Origin: Bordetella ansorpii
GTDB lineage: Bacteria > Pseudomonadota > Gammaproteobacteria > Burkholderiales > Burkholderiaceae_B
NCBI RefSeq assembly: GCF_900078705.1
Contig: NZ_FKIF01000007.1
Coordinates: 434,001-498,000, forward strand
Length of the DNA stretch: 64,000 nt
Direction of reading: 5' to 3'
This document shows, piece after piece, positions 59,718 through 64,000 of the stretch. The translations under genes were made by a program, and so were the position numbers. The stretch's first letter is position 1, and each line of letters begins with the position of its first letter. The notes under the pieces are model-generated. The model was not told where the DNA came from. It was given only the letters and a program-made list of their open reading frames with translations, and made no database searches.

Positions 59718-60209
59718 TCACCTCACGCGCTGCCAGACGATGTGGACCCGGCTGCCTTCGGGCCGCTGGAAATGCTCCGTCATCCGGTCACCCTCCACGA
59801 CCAGGCGCAGTTCCTTGCGGGTTCGCGTGCTGCCGACCCAATTGGGAAAGGTCGAGCCGGTGACCCGGTTGCCGCTGAACTCACCGTTCTCGTCCACGGT
59901 ATAGGTGCCGAAGAACCCGATGCTGCCCGCCATCGCGGCCTGGTTCTCCCGCGCCGTGCCCTGCCCGCGCGCGCTGGAGGCGAACCTGGGAAGGCTCGCA
60001 TCGGTCAGCACCTCGACGAAATGCATGTCAGCCGTAAAGACCAGCATGCCGTTGGGCTGCGCGCCATAAGCGGGCCGTGTTCCCCCCTCCTGCTCGACCT
60101 GGGCCGACACCATGCGCCACGTGCCCAGCACCTGGTTGGGCGCCTGCGCCCAGGCCGCCCAGGGCAAGGCCAGAATCGCCGCGGCCACGCATTGTCCTGC
60201 TCCGAACAT
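59718..60209 (-). CDS. lipocalin-like domain secreted protein
   Basis: A 163-residue protein with a signal peptide (FGAGQCVAAAILALPWAAWAQA). The mature part begins NQVLGTWRMVSAQVEQEG, the lipocalin-like PF13924 start (GTW motif). Further pieces AYGAQPNGMLVFTADMHFVEVL and YTVDENGEFSGNRVTGSTFPNWVG match the family. It probably binds a small hydrophobic molecule outside the inner membrane; ligand unknown. I chose ATG 60209 because AGGAG ends seven bases before it; the ATG at 60215 is only one base from that site. It is followed by a gene on the same strand after a 66-bp gap upstream. Confidence 0.82.
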   Translation of the reverse strand: MFGAGQCVAAAILALPWAAWAQAPNQVLGTWRMVSAQVEQEGGTRPAYGAQPNGMLVFTADMHFVEVLTDASLPRFASSARGQGTARENQAAMAGSIGFFGTYTVDENGEFSGNRVTGSTFPNWVGSTRTRKELRLVVEGDRMTEHFQRPEGSRVHIVWQRVR

Positions 60210-60275
60210 CGTCATGCTCCTGCTGCGGAAAAGAATCGACTGGCGGCGCGCCAGCCGCTACGCGCGCCCTGGCCA

Positions 60276-61100
60276 CTACGGCATCACGGACAACGCCGCA
60301 TCGCGTTGGGCCTCGACGGCGCCCAGGCGCTGCGCGAGAGCCTTGCGGATCGACTCATAGGCCGACAAGCCCAACGCCAGCCGCATCGGCGGGTTCGGCG
60401 CGTCCATCACGGGGATCATCGCGTCCACCGTCTTGGCGGCATCGCCGAACGCCGCGAAATCGCCTCGCGCGATGGCCCGCCGCACCGCGCCCGAAGGCGT
60501 ATCGGCATAGCAGGCCATCGGCTCGGCCTGATCCAGGTTCGCGCCGAAGTTCGTATGCGTGGGGCCCGGTTCGACGATCAGGCAGTCGATGCCGAACGGC
60601 GCCACCTCCTGCGCCACCGACTCGACGAAGCCCTCGATGCCCCATTTGGTGGCGTGATACAGACTGAAGTTGGGATACGCGATCTGCCCGCCTTCGGACG
60701 ACACCTGCACGATGCGCCCGCCGCCCTGCCCGCGCAGGTGCGGCAGCGCCGCGCGGATCAACTGGATGGATCCCGTCAGGTTGGTCGCGATCTGCCTGGC
60801 GATCTGCGCGTCCGTCAGTTCCTCGGCCGCGCCGAACAGGCCATAGGCCGCGTTGCTGACCACCACGTCGATACGTCCCATGGCCTGGAACGACTCGTCC
60901 ACGCCCGCGCGGACCGCCTGCGTGTCCGTCACGTCCAGCTTCAGCACGCGCAGCGCGCCGCCGTGCCGGGATCGGAGATCGTCCAGCGCGCCTTCGCGCC
61001 GCAGCGTGGCCACGACCCGGTCGCCGCGCGCCAGCAGGCGCTCCGTCAGCAACCTGCCCAACCCCGCCGATGCGCCGGTGATGAACCACGTCTTGCTCAT
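60276..61100 (-). CDS. short-chain dehydrogenase/reductase (SDR)
   Basis: A 274-residue classical SDR. The cofactor loop is FITGASAGLGRLL (residues 6-18), Asn in VVVSNAAYG, and the active-site Ser in VQVSSEGGQIA with YHATK (Tyr and Lys) follow. NADP preference is suggested by TLRREGALDDL after strand 2. Substrate unknown. It is divergent from a LysR gene across 100 bp, the standard setup for LysR control. ATG 61100 has CCAGGAGTCAATC before it. The lipocalin-like gene downstream on the same strand may be co-transcribed. Confidence 0.92.
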   Translation of the reverse strand: MSKTWFITGASAGLGRLLTERLLARGDRVVATLRREGALDDLRSRHGGALRVLKLDVTDTQAVRAGVDESFQAMGRIDVVVSNAAYGLFGAAEELTDAQIARQIATNLTGSIQLIRAALPHLRGQGGGRIVQVSSEGGQIAYPNFSLYHATKWGIEGFVESVAQEVAPFGIDCLIVEPGPTHTNFGANLDQAEPMACYADTPSGAVRRAIARGDFAAFGDAAKTVDAMIPVMDAPNPPMRLALGLSAYESIRKALAQRLGAVEAQRDAALSVMP

Positions 61101-61150
61101 GATTGACTCCTGGTCTGATTTGCCTGAAGCCATGGTAGGGACGGCGCACT

Positions 61151-61162
61151 GGTTCGAGAACC
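61151..61162. promoter_or_regulatory. possible LysR site in the SDR/LysR divergent gap
   Basis: GGTTC-GA-GAACC is a short inverted repeat in the 100-bp gap between the SDR and LysR genes. It could be part of a LysR-type recognition site, but a clear T-N11-A motif with the right spacing is not evident. No promoter hexamers can be assigned with confidence. Confidence 0.3.
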
Positions 61163-61200
61163 CCATTTATCCAGCATGAATCGGTGAGTAAACTGGACCA

Positions 61201-62091
61201 ATGAAATCGCCTACGCTGACCGACCTCAATGCCTTCGTCGCCGTGGCGGCGCACCGCAGCTTTCGCCGCGCCGCCGACGTCATGGGCGTCTCCCACTCCG
61301 CGCTCAGCCTGGCCATGCGCGGCCTGGAGGCCAGCCTGGGCGTGCGCCTGCTGAACCGCACCACGCGCAGCGTGTCGTTGACGCAGGAAGGCGAACGCCT
61401 GCTGGCGCGCCTTACGCCCGTCCTGGCCGACCTGGACGCCGCGCTTTCCGACGCCACGGCGGCGGCCGGGCAGCCTGGCGGCGTGGTGCGCATCAACGGC
61501 AGCGAGGGCGCGATCCGGCTGCTGCTGCAGACCGTCGTGCCGCGCCTGCGATCGCTCTACCCACGCATCGAGCTCGACCTGTCCGCCGAAGGCCAACTGG
61601 TCGACATCGTGGAACGCGGTTTCGACGCGGGCATCCGCCTGGCAGAGGCCGTACCCAAGGACATGGTGGCCGTGCGCCTGGGCCCGGACCTGCGCTTCCT
61701 GGCCGTCGCGGCGCCGGCCTACCTGGCCAGCCATCCCGCGCCCCGCACGCCGGACGGCCTGAGCCGCCACCAGTGCATCCGCCAGCGCCTGCCCAGCGGC
61801 AAGCGCTACCGCTGGGAATTCAAGAAGCGCGATCAAGAAGTGGCCGTCGATGTGCCCGGCACGCTGACGCTGGACAACAATCAGTTGATGGTCGAGGCCG
61901 CGGCGGACGGGCTGGGTATCGCCTACGTGCCCGAGCCTTACGCCGCGCCCCTGCTGAAGACGAAGCAGTTGGTGGCCATCCTGCGGGACTGGTGCCCGCC
62001 GATTCCGGGGCTGTTCCTGTACTTCCCCGCCAACCGGCACGTGCCGCCCGCCTTGCGGGCGCTGATCGACGTGGTGAAGGCGGTACAGTAG
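61201..62091 (+). CDS. LysR-family transcriptional regulator
   Basis: A 296-residue regulator. The N-terminal winged helix-turn-helix is typical (DLNAFVAVAAHRSFRRAADVMGVSHSALSLAMRGLEASLGVRLLNR as consecutive helices, residues about 6-50), followed by SVSLTQEGERLL. The effector domain begins near residue 90 (GGVVRINGSEGAIRLLLQTVVPRLR) and continues to the end. It belongs to the subgroup often paired with SDR or oxidoreductase genes. It is divergent from the SDR gene and probably controls it and itself. The effector is unknown. It converges on the DoxX gene. Confidence 0.93.
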   Translation: MKSPTLTDLNAFVAVAAHRSFRRAADVMGVSHSALSLAMRGLEASLGVRLLNRTTRSVSLTQEGERLLARLTPVLADLDAALSDATAAAGQPGGVVRINGSEGAIRLLLQTVVPRLRSLYPRIELDLSAEGQLVDIVERGFDAGIRLAEAVPKDMVAVRLGPDLRFLAVAAPAYLASHPAPRTPDGLSRHQCIRQRLPSGKRYRWEFKKRDQEVAVDVPGTLTLDNNQLMVEAAADGLGIAYVPEPYAAPLLKTKQLVAILRDWCPPIPGLFLYFPANRHVPPALRALIDVVKAVQ

Positions 62092-62146
62092 CGCACGGCC
62101 GCCTGCGCCCCACGCCCGGCCTGGCGTGGGCGCTGTACTGGACGGA

Positions 62147-62659
62147 TCAGACCGCCCAGCCCAGCCTGCGCTCCAGCGCCCACCGGCCGCTGCCGCGCGC
62201 CACCATGTACAGCGCCAGGAATCCCATCAGCACCGGATACTCGATGCCACGGTCGATCCAGGGCCAGGTCGGCCCCAGCGCATAGCTGATGGCGGCCATC
62301 TCGGCCACGATCAGCACCGCCACCAGGCGCGTCCACAATCCGACGGCCAGCATGATGGCGCCGGCGCTTTCCAGCAACATCACCAGGAAGGCGAGCTGGG
62401 GCGCGAATGGCAGACCCATGACGTTCTGGATCAGGTTGATGGACCCGGCCATGGGATCGGCCATCGAGCCATGCGACGCCCCCATCACCTTGGGCAGGCC
62501 ATGGGTCAGCATGATGATGCCGAAGGCCGCGCGCAGCAGCGCGTACAGATACGGCTCGGCGCGGGCGCACAGGGCGCCGAGTGCCGGAAACAACAGGCGT
62601 TGATCCCCGGCGGACGTATGCCGGGCAGACGATGCGGAGGGGGTACGCGGGGCTTCCAT
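62147..62659 (-). CDS. DoxX-family membrane protein
   Basis: A 170-residue protein with a polar N-terminus of about 40 residues and four hydrophobic segments. The signature AAFGIIMLTHGLPKVMG (about residues 45-61) and LESAGAIMLAVGLWTRLVAVLIVAEM (about 97-122) are characteristic of DoxX/SURF4-like proteins. Members take part in respiration- or stress-linked processes, without a defined role here. It converges on the LysR gene and follows DUF1097 on the same strand after an 87-bp gap. The ATG at 62659 has AAGGA about 11 bases before it. Confidence 0.88.
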   Translation of the reverse strand: MEAPRTPSASSARHTSAGDQRLLFPALGALCARAEPYLYALLRAAFGIIMLTHGLPKVMGASHGSMADPMAGSINLIQNVMGLPFAPQLAFLVMLLESAGAIMLAVGLWTRLVAVLIVAEMAAISYALGPTWPWIDRGIEYPVLMGFLALYMVARGSGRWALERRLGWAV

Positions 62660-62746
62660 GTCAATGATCCTTGAAGGGACGTGCGGCGACGCACGGAAAA
62701 CGAGGAGAACGCGGCGGCCCCGTGTGCCGCCGCGCGGCGCGTGGCG

Positions 62747-63232
62747 TCAGTGCGCGGCGCCCTGGTGAATGCGCTTCTGCAAGGCGTGGGCCAGATACGC
62801 GGCTACCGCCCCAAGCGTGGCCGCCGTGGCCAGCATGCCGAAGGTCGACGGCGACGCGGGCTGGTGCGAGGCGAAATACGCCACCAATCCCAGGAAAATG
62901 CCCAGCAGATTGTTGAAGACCGGCGCCCGGGCCAAGCACAGCACGATGCTCGTGATCGCGAACACCACAGCAGTGATCGCATAGCCGCCCAGCAGGGGCG
63001 TCAGCGCCGCGGTGGCGTGCGCCGCGCCCATGCCCAGCAGCACGCCGATCATCACGCAGGCCAGGTTGACCGCCCCTTGCCGCAGGTTCAAGCCACGGGT
63101 GAAGAAAGAGATCCAGCCGACGAACATGGCCCAGACCGGCACTTCCAGCGCCATCACGCTCAGGGTGGCGGCCGACGAGGCGATGACCGACTCGCCGACC
63201 ACGACTTTCAGATGTTTGGCATCAACGGCCAT
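62747..63232 (-). CDS. DUF1097-family membrane protein
   Basis: A 161-residue membrane protein with about five hydrophobic segments (SSAATLSVMALEVPVWAMFVGWISFF, LACVMIGVLLGMGAAHATAAL, ITAVVFAITSIVLCLA, LGIFLGLVAYFA, GMLATAATLGAVAAYLAHAL). I recognise DUF1097 from this layout; family function is unknown. It overlaps the SDR gene upstream by 11 bp and is probably co-translated with it. With DoxX it forms a short SDR-DUF1097-DoxX unit. Confidence 0.85.
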   Translation of the reverse strand: MAVDAKHLKVVVGESVIASSAATLSVMALEVPVWAMFVGWISFFTRGLNLRQGAVNLACVMIGVLLGMGAAHATAALTPLLGGYAITAVVFAITSIVLCLARAPVFNNLLGIFLGLVAYFASHQPASPSTFGMLATAATLGAVAAYLAHALQKRIHQGAAH

Positions 63233-64000
63233 GAGTCACTCCTTGGTTGGCGACGGCTTGGCGCGGCGACAGCAGATCGGCCAGGCCGATGCGCCGCAGG
63301 AACTCGGCGCGGACGCGGTCCGCCACCGCGTTGACCACCTCGCACCCGTCATCCGACGGATCGACGTGCACCCGGAACGGGCGGCCGCCATGGGGACTGC
63401 CGACGATATCGACCATGGCCTGGGCCACCGTGGCCACATCGGCGTCCCTCGGCTCGCAAGCGGCCAGGCCCGTCAGCACCTCTTGCTCGAACCCCGCGTA
63501 GGCCTGCCGCGCATAGGCCTGCTCGCGTTCGGTATCGGCGGGACGGCCGCTGTGCGCGAAATGGTTGGTGCCCTTGGTGAAGGCGCCGGGCACGAGAATG
63601 CTGGTCTCGACGCCCCAGCGCGCCAGCTCGCCCGCGTAGCTGACGGCAAGCGCATCCATGGCGGCCTTGGCGGCGAAGTACGGTCCCAGATAAGGCGGCG
63701 TGCCGCCCCGATGGCTGCTGCTGCCGACCCACAGCACCAGGCCCTGCTCCTGCCTGCGCAGGTGCGGCAAGGCCGCGCGGTTGACACGTTGCGTGCCCAG
63801 CACGTTGACGTCATAGACCCGTGCCAACTGCTCGGGCGTGAAGGCCTCGGAAGGACCGAACACCATGTGCCCGGCGTTGTGGATCAGCACGTCCAGCCGG
63901 CCCTGCCGCGCGATGATGTGGTCGACGGCGGCCTGCGCCGAAGCTTCGGACTGCACGTCCAGTTCGATCGCGTTCAAGGCCACGTGATGCTGCAGGGCAT
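63222..64000 (-). CDS. short-chain dehydrogenase/reductase, truncated by the window edge
   Basis: The coding frame is open to the right-hand edge, so the N-terminus with its cofactor loop (TGxxxGxG) lies outside. The visible 258 codons include DVLIHNAGHMVFGP (the NAG motif), LVLWVGSSSHRGG (active Ser) and YFAAKAAMDAL (Tyr and Lys), so the catalytic residues are complete. The C-terminal region of about 60 residues (GRPFRVHVDPSDDGCEVV) resembles SDRs with an extra tail. It overlaps DUF1097 by 11 bp and is likely the first gene of that unit. Substrate unknown. Confidence 0.9.
   Translation of the reverse strand, partial: ALQHHVALNAIELDVQSEASAQAAVDHIIARQGRLDVLIHNAGHMVFGPSEAFTPEQLARVYDVNVLGTQRVNRAALPHLRRQEQGLVLWVGSSSHRGGTPPYLGPYFAAKAAMDALAVSYAGELARWGVETSILVPGAFTKGTNHFAHSGRPADTEREQAYARQAYAGFEQEVLTGLAACEPRDADVATVAQAMVDIVGSPHGGRPFRVHVDPSDDGCEVVNAVADRVRAEFLRRIGLADLLSPRQAVANQGVTHGR

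Overview
The window is GC-rich, densely packed chromosomal DNA. Gene content points to a betaproteobacterium of the Burkholderiales, most likely an Achromobacter/Bordetella-type member of the Alcaligenaceae. The grounds are a complete aerobic benzoyl-CoA (box) pathway with a BoxR regulator, many ABC uptake systems with periplasmic binding proteins, and an intergenic hairpin element of a type I associate with that family. The genus call is inference. I see no rRNA, tRNA, CRISPR array, prophage or insertion sequence. About 63 protein genes are supported; the last one runs off the right edge.

Layout. 1-9.7 kb: housekeeping and accessory genes (LON-domain protein, YqaE-type peptide, GNAT acetyltransferase, secreted His/Gly/Pro-rich protein, DUF6351 lipoprotein, GlxA-type regulator divergent from an MFS carrier, FitAB toxin-antitoxin with a near-ideal operator, TSUP permease). 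9.7-22.5 kb: the benzoate island. boxR, boxC, boxB and boxA run leftward. A DUF4863 gene, benzoate-CoA ligase and a five-gene branched-chain-type ABC importer run rightward. TGCA-type BoxR sites lie at both control points. Together these genes would import benzoate, activate it to benzoyl-CoA, epoxidise it and open the ring; the next enzyme, BoxD, is not in the window. 22.5-29 kb: DUF3008 protein, NYN/LOTUS-type protein, a MotA/MotB-like stator pair without flagellar neighbours, an HD hydrolase and a DUF2254 membrane protein. 29-32 kb: a sulfonate/taurine-type ABC operon ending in a DsrE-like gene. 32-34.7 kb: an ECF42-type sigma factor with two DGPF/YCII proteins and a VOC protein. 34.7-37.8 kb: PepSY membrane protein and thiolase, with a strong Fur-box-like palindrome upstream. 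38-44.6 kb: an apparent operon GntR regulator - ABC importer - quinone-oxidoreductase-like enzyme - thioesterase - acyl-CoA ligase, which looks like an uncharacterised uptake and CoA-activation pathway. 44.7-52.4 kb: NCS2 permease with an extra C-terminal domain, an ABC exporter preceded by a 15-codon leader ORF, DUF4142 protein, Ca2+/H+ antiporter-like protein, and a GGDEF protein with a degenerate EAL domain. 52.5-64 kb: aldo-keto reductase, small lipoprotein, PAS-kinase-receiver hybrid, DUF1963 protein, hydratase, an XRE regulator divergent from an epimerase, lipocalin-like protein, an SDR divergent from a LysR regulator, DoxX, DUF1097, and a second SDR cut by the window edge.

The strongest leads for follow-up are the GntR/ABC/ligase operon (substrate unknown), the leader ORF before the ABC exporter, the multi-site BoxR control region with a DUF4863 gene inside the benzoate regulon, and the ECF42 locus with a candidate target promoter. 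All functional calls rest on reading motifs and family resemblance; no database search was run.
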